DNA of 64,000 nt from assembly GCF_004368965.1 (NCBI RefSeq), contig NZ_SORO01000001.1:1458001-1522000 (forward strand). Direction: 5' to 3'. This stretch comes from Leptospira meyeri (GTDB lineage Bacteria; Spirochaetota; Leptospiria; Leptospirales; Leptospiraceae). A program made the translations under genes and the position numbers. Positions 21,725-30,313 of the stretch are shown piece by piece. The notes under the pieces were generated by a model that saw nothing but the letters and a program-made list of their open reading frames with translations, had not been told where the DNA came from and did no database searches. Position 1 is the first letter of the stretch. Every line of letters begins with the position of its first letter.

Positions 21725-21737
21725 TCAAAATCCTACC

Positions 21738-23732
21738 TTATGACTCTATTTTATCGGGCCCGAGTGCTAACATCTTATCTCGAAACATGGCCGCTTTTTC
21801 AAAATCCAAATCCGAAGCATAACGCAACATTTCTCTTTTTAATGCATCGCGTAACTTGTCTTTGGTTTTGTATTTCTTCAAGGTAAACTCTTTTTCCATT
21901 TCCTTGAGTGCTTCTTCTTTGCTATCCTCCTCAGCCATTTCACGCGGAAGGATATCATGAATTTCTTTAATGATACTTTGAGGAGTAATCCCCATTGCTT
22001 TATTATGTGCTTCCTGGATTAGACGGCGACGTTCCGTTTCACTGATTGCTTTTTTCATAGAATCAGTCATTCGGTCAGCATACAAAATTGCCTTACCATT
22101 CACATTTCTTGCAGCCCGCCCGATGGTCTGGACGAGAGATTTATAGTTTCGGAGGAAACCTTCTTTATCCGCATCTAAAATGGCGACAAGGGAAACTTCC
22201 GGAATATCCAAACCCTCCCGGAGTAAATTGATCCCCACAATACAATCATAAACACCTTTACGCAAATCTCGAATGATCTCCGTTCTTTCGATGGTATCAA
22301 TCTCCGAATGTAGGTATGCAATTTTTAAACCTACTTCTTTATAATAATCGGTTAGATCTTCTGACATTTTTTTGGTCAGAGTGGTAATCAGAATTCGCTC
22401 TTTTTTTTCAATGCGAAGTCTGATTTCGTTTAGCAAATCTTCAATTTGATTTGTGGTCGGACGAACTTCCACCACCGGATCAAGTAGGCCCGTGGGACGA
22501 ATGATCTGTTCTATGACTGCTTCGCTTTTATTGATTTCATTTTGATCGGGAGTAGCAGACACATATAAAGTCATCGGAGTAAGTCTTTCAAATTCCTCAA
22601 AATTCAAAGGACGGTTATCCAATGCACTCGGAAGGCGAAACCCAAAATCAACTAACGTTAGTTTTCTGGATCTATCCCCAGCATACATCCCTCCAATTTG
22701 TGGTAGCGTCACATGGGACTCGTCAATGATCAGTAAAAAGTCCAAGTTGGGAAAATAATCTAATAAACAAGCCGGTCTTTCCCCTTCGCTTCTCCCTGTT
22801 AAGTGACGAGAGTAATTCTCAATTCCACTACAATAACCAAGTTCAACCAACATTTCCATATCATAATTGGTTCTTGATTCAATTCGTTCTGCTTCTAAAT
22901 GTTTACCCTGTTTTAAAAATTTTTCTTTTTGTTCCGCCATCTCTTCTTTGATTTTTTCAATGGCATCTTTAATTTTAGGACCAGAAGTGATAAAGTGTTT
23001 TGCGGGATATACTACCACTCGATCCAGTTTCATTTTTACCTTTCCAGTGAGCGGATCAATTTTGGAGAGCCCGTCAATTTCATCTCCGAATAACTCAATC
23101 CGAATTCCCTCTTCTTGGTATGAAGGCATAATCTCAATCGTATCTCCACGCACACGAAAATTACCTCGGCTAAAGTCTATATCGTTTCTTGCATATTGGA
23201 TATGGAGAAATTTTCGAATGATTTGGTCCCTGTCAATTTTGTCTCCGATGCGTAACATAACCACAGAGTTCATATAGTCTTCGGGAGAACCCAAACCATA
23301 GATACAAGATACAGAACTTACAATGATTACATCATCTCGTTCGAGCAAACTAGAAGTGGCACGTAACCTAAGTTTGTCGATCTCTTCATTCATTGACATA
23401 TCTTTTTCAATAAATGTATCGGATGAAGGAACGTAAGCTTCTGGTTGGTAATAGTCGTAATAAGAGACAAAATACTCTACAGCATTTTCTGGAAAAAATT
23501 CTTTGAATTCACGAAAGAGTTGAGCTGCGAGAGTTTTATTATGTGACAAAATCAAAGTTGGTTTTTTGACACGAGCGATGACCTCTGCCATAGTAAAGGT
23601 CTTTCCTGAACCAGTCACACCAACCAGTGTAATTTTATTTTTACCCTCGCCGAAGGACTTTGCAATATCTTCGATTGCTTTGACCTGGTCTCCGGCTGCC
23701 TTAAAAGGAGAAACCATTTTAAAATTTGCCAT
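21738..23732 (-). CDS. uvrB: Excinuclease ABC subunit B
   Basis: 664 residues, standard UvrB length. Walker A is GVTGSGKTF, the beta-hairpin region reads [14 protein letters not shown], helicase motif II is [13 protein letters not shown], motif VI is [13 protein letters not shown], and the C-terminal UVR domain is [13 protein letters not shown]. It is the damage-verifying helicase-like subunit of nucleotide excision repair and works with UvrA and UvrC, neither in this window. Preceded by the GHKL ATPase reading frame and followed 13 bases later by lon on the same strand. Confidence 0.97.
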   Translation of the reverse strand: MANFKMVSPFKAAGDQVKAIEDIAKSFGEGKNKITLVGVTGSGKTFTMAEVIARVKKPTLILSHNKTLAAQLFREFKEFFPENAVEYFVSYYDYYQPEAYVPSSDTFIEKDMSMNEEIDKLRLRATSSLLERDDVIIVSSVSCIYGLGSPEDYMNSVVMLRIGDKIDRDQIIRKFLHIQYARNDIDFSRGNFRVRGDTIEIMPSYQEEGIRIELFGDEIDGLSKIDPLTGKVKMKLDRVVVYPAKHFITSGPKIKDAIEKIKEEMAEQKEKFLKQGKHLEAERIESRTNYDMEMLVELGYCSGIENYSRHLTGRSEGERPACLLDYFPNLDFLLIIDESHVTLPQIGGMYAGDRSRKLTLVDFGFRLPSALDNRPLNFEEFERLTPMTLYVSATPDQNEINKSEAVIEQIIRPTGLLDPVVEVRPTTNQIEDLLNEIRLRIEKKERILITTLTKKMSEDLTDYYKEVGLKIAYLHSEIDTIERTEIIRDLRKGVYDCIVGINLLREGLDIPEVSLVAILDADKEGFLRNYKSLVQTIGRAARNVNGKAILYADRMTDSMKKAISETERRRLIQEAHNKAMGITPQSIIKEIHDILPREMAEEDSKEEALKEMEKEFTLKKYKTKDKLRDALKREMLRYASDLDFEKAAMFRDKMLALGPDKIES

Positions 23733-23738
23733 AGGAAC

Positions 23739-23873
23739 CTATGTTAGTTTACGAGTTGCTTTGAGTATAGCTTGTTTTCGATTGTCGCTGATTTCTAAAT
23801 CCACTGAATCAAAAAGTTTTTGCATGACCATCATACCACGCATGAGAGTTGCTGTGGAAGAAAACTTTCCTCT
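23739..23873 (-). pseudogene. In-frame continuation of the GHKL ATPase after its TAA
   Basis: After the TAA of the upstream ATPase gene the same frame stays open for 44 codons to a TAG at 23739-23741, seven bases before uvrB. The translated tail contains GMMVMQKLFDSVDLEI, which matches the final helix and strand of anti-sigma-factor-type GHKL ATPases (RG-x-x-x-M-x-x-L-x-D-x-V). The protein therefore appears split by a single stop codon. Base change, sequencing error and readthrough are all possible. Confidence 0.7.
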
Positions 23874-24407
23874 TTAAATATCATCTTCTAGATTAAAGTC
23901 TTTTACCGTGTTGATCATTTCTATAGTAAAGGTTTTGTGTTTATCGATCTGGAAGATCACTTCCACTCCGCCGCCATCACCATACTTTGCGGCATTTTCT
24001 ACAGCTTCCACAGTGGCAATGCAAAGATCCATTCGTAACTCTTCGGCAATCCCATTCCGTTTGAGAAAATAATCAAGCCTGGCACGAACATACTGCATCG
24101 GGTTGTAAGAAAGAGCTCCGAGAATTACAAACTGTTCGGTCGTTCCCATCTTGCGAATGATAGGTGAAGATTCTGCAAGAAAATATTCCCTTGGATCCAA
24201 AGGGTTAGTGGTGATGATTCCGTCTTTGATTAATTCTTCCAGAAGAGAGGTGATGCTTTCCAGAGTTGTGTTGGGGCTATCTTTAAATTTCCTCTGGGTT
24301 TCCATAAACACCCAAGAGTAAAAATCGTTCACATTCCCCGAGAGGCCATTGGAGAACAAAGTCTTCACTTCTTTCTCTAACTCAGTTCTGGAGAGAGGGA
24401 ACGGCAT
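23874..24407 (-). CDS. GHKL ATPase, RsbW/anti-sigma-factor type, apparently truncated
   Basis: About 177 residues from the ATG at 24407 (GGGA upstream; a TTG at 24422 is less likely). The C-terminal half has the ATP-binding N box LCIATVEAVENAAKYGDGG as in serine-kinase anti-sigma factors (HATPase_c_2). The N-terminal 90 residues are helical and unlike RsbW. The frame stops at TAA directly after the strand EMINTVKDFNLEDD, before the usual last helix, which is found in frame behind the stop. Without it the ATP lid and fold are incomplete, so the product may be inactive unless the stop is read through. It lies between trmL and uvrB on the same strand. No sigma factor or anti-anti-sigma gene is adjacent. 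Confidence 0.75.
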   Translation of the reverse strand: MPFPLSRTELEKEVKTLFSNGLSGNVNDFYSWVFMETQRKFKDSPNTTLESITSLLEELIKDGIITTNPLDPREYFLAESSPIIRKMGTTEQFVILGALSYNPMQYVRARLDYFLKRNGIAEELRMDLCIATVEAVENAAKYGDGGGVEVIFQIDKHKTFTIEMINTVKDFNLEDDI

Positions 24408-24455
24408 ATATTCCCATTTCAACGGGAACGGAAGAGTTGTAAATTGTTTTATCCT

Positions 24456-24923
24456 TTAAGGATTAGTCCGTGTTTTTTCTTGGCGCAGTGCTTCATAAAG
24501 TACGATGGCAACCGCGTTGGAAAGATTGATCGAACGACTCACCTCTGCCATAGGTAAGGAAATAATATGTTCTGGAGGGCAAGACTGGTGGATTTCTTCC
24601 GGAAGTCCCGAGGTTTCTCTCCCAAACAAAAAAACATCCGTTTTCTGGAAGTTTACATCCCAATACACTTTGGATCCAAATTTAGAAACCAGAAAAATCC
24701 GACTCCCTTCCGCTTCTTTTTGGCTTCTAAATTCTTCAAAATCAACAAAACGTCGGAGGTCCAAATCTTTCCAATAATCAAGACCAGCGCGCCGTACAGC
24801 TTTTTCTGATAGGTCAAAAGACGGTTCCCCGACAATAGAGAGAGGAACCCCCACATTGACACAAAGTCTTGCAATATTACCCGTGTTAGGGGGTATTTCT
24901 GGACGATAAAGCGCGATTTCCAA
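24456..24923 (-). CDS. trmL: tRNA (cytidine/uridine-34 2'-O)-methyltransferase TrmL
   Basis: 155 residues, the normal length of this minimal SpoU-class enzyme. The N-terminal IALYRPEIPPNTGNIARLC with the conserved PxNTGNIxR is motif 1, the middle FGRETSGLPEEI is motif 2, and SLPMAEVSRSINLSNAVAI is motif 3 that forms the trefoil knot and binds SAM. It methylates the ribose of the wobble base in tRNA-Leu isoacceptors, in the cytoplasm. It starts nine bases after the stop of the S1-domain gene on the same strand. Confidence 0.94.
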   Translation of the reverse strand: MEIALYRPEIPPNTGNIARLCVNVGVPLSIVGEPSFDLSEKAVRRAGLDYWKDLDLRRFVDFEEFRSQKEAEGSRIFLVSKFGSKVYWDVNFQKTDVFLFGRETSGLPEEIHQSCPPEHIISLPMAEVSRSINLSNAVAIVLYEALRQEKTRTNP

Positions 24924-24931
24924 TTCGTGAA

Positions 24932-26086
24932 TTACTTTTTATTCTTTTTTTCCAATGATTTTTGCAAAGCCAATCCAAAACTAGAAACGGATCCCGGATT
25001 CTCCTCTTTGGACATATATTCTTGGTATTCCATCCGATCTTTTGCCTCTGCAGCCTTCGAAATTGATAATGCAATCTGCCTTTTTTCAGGATTGATCTCC
25101 AAAACAAAAACTTCCAATTTTTGACCTGGATTGAACACGGTATTGAGTGGAGTGCGAGAAGGAACTCCCGTTTCTTTGTTCGGAACAAGACCAGAAAAAT
25201 CATCACCTAACCGAACAAAGAGACCGAACGGTTTGATCGATTCCAAAGTTCCAGTCACAATATCTGATTCTTTAAAAGGGAGTTTTCCAGACCATGGATC
25301 ACTTAGGAAATCTTTTACGCTTAGTGAAATTTTGTTCGTGGCCCAATCTAAAGTTAGAATTTTTGCACGTAAGGTTTCCCCAACTCGAAATTCTGCGGTG
25401 AGATCGGCATTTTTTTTGTATGTTGCTTCCGATTGAGGAACCAAAGCATCGAAACCATCCATATCTACGATTAGTCCGAATTTATGGATACTTTTAACTG
25501 TACAGGAAACAAACATCCCTGCTTTCAGCTCATCACGTAACAATTGTTTTTTGGTTTCTCTTTCTTTATCAGCAATTTTTTTCTGAGACAAAACAATTTT
25601 GTTTTGTTTTTTCCCAATTTCTGAGATCACAAATTTGATTCGTTTGCCTGCGATATTTTTTCCTTTTACAGAAACATCCAATTGGCTAAAGGGAACAAAG
25701 GCTGAATGGCTACCGAGTTTGACTTCCCATCCTCCATTTGCTTCCACGAACATTTGACCAAGAACAGGAATTTCATACTGAGCTGCCATCTCCATATGTT
25801 CTTCTGTTAGGTTGTCTCCAGATAAACAGGTAGTAAAATAAAAATCTCCCGAGTTTTCTTTCAAAAAATAAACTACGAGTGAATCACCAACCTTAGGCAA
25901 AACTTCATCTCTCCATTCTTCTGTAGAGATGTTTCCTAAGATTTTATTTTCTAATGTTCGAATGAACACATAATCATTCTTAACGGCCGTTACCTTAGCT
26001 TCATGGCGAGAGCCAGGTTCGATGGATTGTCTTTTTTTAAAACTTTCTTCTAATAAACGTTCAAATTCTGAGGATGGGCCTTTCAT
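24932..26086 (-). CDS. S1-domain RNA-binding protein, four OB-fold repeats
   Basis: 384 residues with four S1-like repeats at about 24-90, 105-175, 188-275 and 275-355. The best preserved are GMFVSCTVKSIHKFGLIVDM and GTLESIKPFGLFVRLGDDFSGLVP; the first two are divergent. The tail is Lys-rich. Four repeats are fewer than in a full six-domain ribosomal protein S1, so this is an S1-like protein or a short S1 homologue rather than certain rpsA. It would bind RNA in the cytoplasm. The ATG overlaps the stop of the amidohydrolase-like gene by 4 bases. Confidence 0.85.
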   Translation of the reverse strand: MKGPSSEFERLLEESFKKRQSIEPGSRHEAKVTAVKNDYVFIRTLENKILGNISTEEWRDEVLPKVGDSLVVYFLKENSGDFYFTTCLSGDNLTEEHMEMAAQYEIPVLGQMFVEANGGWEVKLGSHSAFVPFSQLDVSVKGKNIAGKRIKFVISEIGKKQNKIVLSQKKIADKERETKKQLLRDELKAGMFVSCTVKSIHKFGLIVDMDGFDALVPQSEATYKKNADLTAEFRVGETLRAKILTLDWATNKISLSVKDFLSDPWSGKLPFKESDIVTGTLESIKPFGLFVRLGDDFSGLVPNKETGVPSRTPLNTVFNPGQKLEVFVLEINPEKRQIALSISKAAEAKDRMEYQEYMSKEENPGSVSSFGLALQKSLEKKNKK

Positions 26087-27462
26087 TTTGCGGTTCCTTC
26101 CTTGGTGGGTTTTGGGGTATAAACCAGTTTTCCTCCTAATACCATGGATTCAATTGGAAATATTCCGGAAGCACGTTTCAAAGGATTTTCGTTATGAACA
26201 GAGAAATGGGCGGGGCCACCTGTACGGATCTTCCCGCCATGGTCAGCTCCGAGATAGGAGCAGGTTTTTAAAGTCAAGGTTTGGATGATCTCGCGGCGGA
26301 TCTGCGGTAAGGATTCTGGGTCAGCATTTGTGGGAAGGAGGTTTTGCGAAAAAGAACCAAATACCGAGGTCCAAAACCCTGGCCGATTTGCCACGGGATC
26401 CAACTTTCTTTCTTTTGGTTTGGTCAGAAGCAACTCCCAAAGACGGATTTCCACAATGGCCGCCTGACCAGGGAAAAGCCCCCAATGGCCTGCGCCACTT
26501 GCAAAAAGAAGGTTTCGTTTGATCTCTGCTTCCGCTTGGAACGTCGCCTGGTATTCGGAAAAGGAATCGGCACGAAAAAGAGTCCCCTCTCCTTCATCCG
26601 CATTCACAGAAAGAGAATCCTTCCACCTAGAGCCAAAAACAGAATGGAGTTCGGACCAAAGAGATACCTCAGCCTTCCATTGTTCTGGGTTTGCCCTCAG
26701 ACTTTGGAGATACAAAACAGATAACATAGGGGCCCAAAGGAAATCCCGTTTTTGGGCTCGATATAAATTTGTGCCTTCGGGCATGGGATGAAAAATGACT
26801 GCATAACCTGTGTCCAATGCATCTTCCCAACTGGTTTTATCAGCGAAAGTATAAGCAATAGGTAGATACCCTTTTTCTTCTCCTTCCCTCCGTTTCGCAA
26901 AAAGTTCCGTTTGAGAAAATCCCCGGTTTTCTGCCTCTTTAAGAAAGATCGGGAGGTGACGATTGCGTTTGGAATCAAAAGAAAGAACAAGTCCCGATGT
27001 ATAGAGGCCACCTTCGCCTGTAGATAATTCTTCAAAGAGAGCTGGCTTTTGTGATTGTGAGAGAATGGGAGAAAGCCATTTAGATTTAGTGATTTCGTTT
27101 TGTAAGGGTGTGAGTGTTGGGTCTGCGACAGATTCAATATGGCTGAACCCAGCTGCCAAATATCCCAAAAGATAGGTGGAAAGTTCATCGCGACTTGTCT
27201 TCCCCCCTCGCCCATTGGAACCAATTGTGACGGAAGCATCACAAAATCCTGGTAATAAGTATTTGGGATGTGGAACTGAGGTTCCTTCTTTGATCGAGAT
27301 AATTTTGCCTTGGACAACTTCTAGGTCGAGAAAACCGCTAAAATTGGATTTTTCACTGTCCCAGATCCGGACAGATTTCATTTTCAAATTTTGGGACAAA
27401 AGAATGGTAGGGGCAAAAGCCGATAGAAATAAGGTGAGGGATAGGAGCCTGCGGTTTTTCAT
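26083..27462 (-). CDS. Exported amidohydrolase-like protein lacking the HxH metal site
   Basis: 459 residues with a signal peptide (LLSLTLFLSAFAPTILLSQ). The composite beta-sandwich before and after a central domain fits the amidohydrolase superfamily: the start reads YLLPGFCDASVTIG, where active members have PGxxDxHxH, and the end reads GIFPIESMVLGGKLVY, like the usual GxVxxVxxxGKxV closing strand. Both His of the first metal motif are missing (S and T instead), so a hydrolase with a normal binuclear site is unlikely. It may be a catalytically dead binding protein or an enzyme using other ligands. Coupled by ATGA overlap to the S1-like gene. Divergent from the ATPase at 27500. Confidence 0.68.
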   Translation of the reverse strand: MKNRRLLSLTLFLSAFAPTILLSQNLKMKSVRIWDSEKSNFSGFLDLEVVQGKIISIKEGTSVPHPKYLLPGFCDASVTIGSNGRGGKTSRDELSTYLLGYLAAGFSHIESVADPTLTPLQNEITKSKWLSPILSQSQKPALFEELSTGEGGLYTSGLVLSFDSKRNRHLPIFLKEAENRGFSQTELFAKRREGEEKGYLPIAYTFADKTSWEDALDTGYAVIFHPMPEGTNLYRAQKRDFLWAPMLSVLYLQSLRANPEQWKAEVSLWSELHSVFGSRWKDSLSVNADEGEGTLFRADSFSEYQATFQAEAEIKRNLLFASGAGHWGLFPGQAAIVEIRLWELLLTKPKERKLDPVANRPGFWTSVFGSFSQNLLPTNADPESLPQIRREIIQTLTLKTCSYLGADHGGKIRTGGPAHFSVHNENPLKRASGIFPIESMVLGGKLVYTPKPTKEGTAK

Positions 27463-27499
27463 ACTAGCGGTCGTAGTTACCTTGACAGTAAGGACTTGA

Positions 27500-28204
27500 A
27501 TGGAAAAGATTTCGGGTATGGGAAAGGAAACAAGCGAGATTTCTGATCACATCAAATTACACATCGAAAATGGGAAAATTCTCTCGCTAAAGACCCACCG
27601 GGTTTCCAAATCCGTTGAGGAACACATTAAGGAGGCCGTAGGTCTGATTCTGGATCGCCTCACCTACCCAACTCTTGTCCCAACTCTTTACACTATCATC
27701 AAAGAATTGGCAATCAATGCCTGCAAAGCTAACCAAAAACGTGTCTTCTTCGAGGAACGTGGGTATAGTATGCTAAACCCTTCTGAGTATGCAAGAGGGG
27801 TCAGAGAATACCGGGAAATGTTTTCGGAAGAGATGTCCAATGAATTTGGAATGAAGGCCAAAAAAAAAGGATACTACTGTTTAATTAATTTTAAATTCAA
27901 CGACGATGGAATTACCATCGAGGTCATCAACAACACACCCATTGCGAAAGAAGAAGAAAAAGCAATCCGCGAACGATTGGAAAAAGGAATGGTTTATGAT
28001 GACATTGCTCAGTTTTATATGGATAATGCAGATACCACAGAAGGTGCCGGCCTTGGACTTGCCCTCATTCTCATTATGTTAAAAGGGGAAGGCATCGACC
28101 CCAATTTCTTTCGTATCATCATCGGGGAAGATTCCACCATTGCTCGTTTGGAAATTCCCCTCTCTGATAAATTCATTTCTGTCCGCGACCCCAACCAAAT
28201 TTAA
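27500..28204 (+). CDS. Stand-alone GHKL (histidine-kinase-like) ATPase
   Basis: 234 residues. ATP-binding motifs are an N box TIIKELAINACKANQKR, a degenerate G1 region (IEVINNTPI) and G2 TTEGAGLGLALILIML. There is no phospho-acceptor domain, membrane helix or sensor domain, so it resembles cytoplasmic anti-sigma-type or orphan kinase-like ATPases. AAGGA five bases before the ATG supports this start. A segment of about 60 residues between N and G1 boxes (SMLNPSEYARGVREY onwards) is unusual. The glycosyltransferase gene begins four bases after its stop, so they are probably co-transcribed. Partner protein unknown. Confidence 0.75.
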   Translation: MEKISGMGKETSEISDHIKLHIENGKILSLKTHRVSKSVEEHIKEAVGLILDRLTYPTLVPTLYTIIKELAINACKANQKRVFFEERGYSMLNPSEYARGVREYREMFSEEMSNEFGMKAKKKGYYCLINFKFNDDGITIEVINNTPIAKEEEKAIRERLEKGMVYDDIAQFYMDNADTTEGAGLGLALILIMLKGEGIDPNFFRIIIGEDSTIARLEIPLSDKFISVRDPNQI

Positions 28205-28207
28205 TTT

Positions 28208-29050
28208 ATGCCTCTGCCTTTATCCTGTGCCATCATTACCCTCAACGAAGAGGATAACATCTCTCGCACTCTCGAAGCTCTTTCCTTTATTGAAGATATC
28301 GTAGTCATTGATTCCGGTTCTACTGACCAAACAGTAGAACTTGCTAAATCTCATGGGGCTCGAGTTTTCTTTCGCAAGTTTGATAACTATGCAGACCAAA
28401 AAAACTTTGCCATTGAAAAAACTAAGTTTGATTGGGTGTTTGCCATTGATGCCGATGAAGTGGTGTCGGATGGATTAAAACTAGAAATCATAGAATTATT
28501 TAAGGAAAACAAATTAGAATCCGTTGGTTATCTCATCCCTCGTTTGACTTATTACTTAGGAAAGTGGATACGGTTTGGAGGATATTATCCTAATTACCAA
28601 ATTCGTCTGTTTAAAAAAACTGCAGGAGAATTTAGCGGTGGTTTGGTGCATGAAAGGGTTAAACTTTCCGGAAAACCAATCAAACTAAAGAATCCATTGT
28701 ATCATTATTCTTATAAAAATATATCCGACCATTTACAGTTCATTGATCGTTATTCTAGTTTGTTTGCGGAAGAAGAATTTAGAAAAGGAAAATCGAGTTC
28801 TGTACTTTGGGCTTTTTTAAAAGCATGTTTTAAAGGTTTTTATATGTATTGGATCCGGTTGGGAATCCTAGATGGGAAACAAGGATTTGTTCTCGCTCTA
28901 CTAGGATTTTATTATAATTTTCTTAAGTATTTAAAGTTATATGAAAAATCGAATTCAATCTCTTCTTTCTTTGTTATGGTTGATTCGGTTCATGATGTAA
29001 AGAGCAGTAAATCCACCAAGAAAGATGGCAACCAAGTTCACGTTGGATAA
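28208..29050 (+). CDS. Family 2 glycosyltransferase (WaaE/KdtX-like)
   Basis: 280 residues. GT-A fold: AIITLNEEDNISRTLEAL start, VVIDSGSTDQT, NFAIEKTKFDWVFAIDADEV with the DxD metal/nucleotide-sugar motif, and RLFKK...GGLVHERV. This pattern is typical of LPS-core beta-glycosyltransferases of the WaaE/KdtX group, acting at the cytoplasmic face of the inner membrane. Sugar and acceptor are unknown. The last 96 bases overlap the convergent small membrane protein gene, and the last 20 residues are hydrophilic and probably dispensable. Confidence 0.88.
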   Translation: MPLPLSCAIITLNEEDNISRTLEALSFIEDIVVIDSGSTDQTVELAKSHGARVFFRKFDNYADQKNFAIEKTKFDWVFAIDADEVVSDGLKLEIIELFKENKLESVGYLIPRLTYYLGKWIRFGGYYPNYQIRLFKKTAGEFSGGLVHERVKLSGKPIKLKNPLYHYSYKNISDHLQFIDRYSSLFAEEEFRKGKSSSVLWAFLKACFKGFYMYWIRLGILDGKQGFVLALLGFYYNFLKYLKLYEKSNSISSFFVMVDSVHDVKSSKSTKKDGNQVHVG

Positions 29051-29299
29051 TTGAGTAGATCCAATTTTTGGTGACATGAGCCACATGATGATATCGCGGA
29101 TGTAGGTTTGGAAGGTTGCAAAAACGATGAGTGCTCCAATCCCTGCTACAAATGTAGATCCCCAAAATTTTCCGAGTAAGTCTTTTCGTTTATAATAATA
29201 AAAATAATAGGCACAGGCTGCGGATGCGAGAAAAAAGAATAAAATATCTACGAGAATGGTCCATGGTTCTGATGGTGCGGCAAGCGGTAATGAAATCAT
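28955..29299 (-). CDS. Small three-helix membrane protein, unknown
   Basis: 114 residues with hydrophobic helices at about 13-34, 48-66 and 88-108 and a charged C-terminus (NRINHNKERRD). I do not recognise the family. The ATG at 29299 has an AGG ten bases upstream. It overlaps the 3' end of the convergent glycosyltransferase by 96 bases and is divergent from aroE. The clear membrane topology supports a real gene rather than a shadow frame. Confidence 0.65.
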   Translation of the reverse strand: MISLPLAAPSEPWTILVDILFFFLASAACAYYFYYYKRKDLLGKFWGSTFVAGIGALIVFATFQTYIRDIIMWLMSPKIGSTQLSNVNLVAIFLGGFTALYIMNRINHNKERRD

Positions 29300-29373
29300 T
29301 GATCTTGTACCTGTCTATTACCTATTTTCGGTAAGCCATAGTTTAGTCCATAAGATAAAAAAAGAGGTTTTCC

Positions 29374-30264
29374 TTGTATTCAAAACACACTGAAATATTT
29401 GGGATCTTGGGATATCCCTTAGGCCATACCCTTTCGCCTTGGATTCATAACACTCTGTTCCAACTCTCTGGATATGATGGAGTGTATTTGGTTTTTGAAA
29501 ACCAACATTGGAAGGAGATTGGACTTCGTCCCTTGATGGAATTGGGAGTACGGGGGGTTTCTGTTACCATTCCTTACAAAGAATGGGCCTATTCACAAGC
29601 GAACATTGTTTGTGAAGCATCCAAAACAATGGGTTCTTCCAATACCCTTCTCTTCCGTGATGGAATTGAAGCTGTGAATACAGATGGAACTGGTGCCGTT
29701 AGATCCATTCTCCAAGCCAATCCCAATCTTTTAGATCCACATCAGGAAAAACAAATTTTAGTTTTAGGAAGTGGAGGAAGTGCAAAGGGAATCTTATTTG
29801 CGATTGCAGAGTCTCTCCAAAAAAATGCAAAGAAGGGAAAGATACAAAGAAAGGTAAATATCCTTGCAAGAAATGAAGCGGCAACCAAAGAAATCTTGTT
29901 TTCTTTAGGAAATCCAGAATGGCTTGGGGTCACCACCAAAGAAACATCTATGGAAGAAGCTGAAAACTATGACCTCATCATCCATACAACCCCAGTTGGT
30001 ATGAAAGGATTTTCTGGGGAACCTCTCCTAAACTCTGACTTTTTCACCAAAAAACATACGTTATTCGATATCGTTTACAATCCTTTAGAAACGGAATTAG
30101 TAAAACAAGCTAAGAAAAAAAAAGCAAAGATCATTCCTGGATACCATATGTTACTCTACCAAGGAATTAGACAATTTGAACTATTTACAAATATCCAAAC
30201 AAAACAGAAATGGATCAGGAAGGTGGAATCAATCCTTTTCAAACAATTAAAAAATCGCAGTTAA
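29374..30264 (+). CDS. aroE: Shikimate dehydrogenase
   Basis: 296 residues. GYPLGHTLSPWIHN is the shikimate-binding motif (Thr where many have Ser), VTIPYKEWA contains the catalytic Lys, AVNTDGTG carries the catalytic Asp region, VLGSGGSAKGI is the NADP-binding loop and the end has PGYHMLLYQG. It reduces 3-dehydroshikimate to shikimate with NADPH in aromatic amino acid synthesis. The start is TTG at 29374 with AAGAGG upstream. Slightly longer than E. coli AroE (272). Followed 49 bases later by folC. Confidence 0.95.
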   Translation: MYSKHTEIFGILGYPLGHTLSPWIHNTLFQLSGYDGVYLVFENQHWKEIGLRPLMELGVRGVSVTIPYKEWAYSQANIVCEASKTMGSSNTLLFRDGIEAVNTDGTGAVRSILQANPNLLDPHQEKQILVLGSGGSAKGILFAIAESLQKNAKKGKIQRKVNILARNEAATKEILFSLGNPEWLGVTTKETSMEEAENYDLIIHTTPVGMKGFSGEPLLNSDFFTKKHTLFDIVYNPLETELVKQAKKKKAKIIPGYHMLLYQGIRQFELFTNIQTKQKWIRKVESILFKQLKNRS

Positions 30265-30313
30265 ATCGATTACTGCATCCACCTAAGACCTAAGGATTAG
30301 AAAAGAATTCAAT

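Noticed and set aside
26285..26791. Several plus-strand frames inside the amidohydrolase-like gene.
   Set aside because: They lack ribosome sites and protein-like patterns, while the minus-strand gene has a signal peptide and domain structure.
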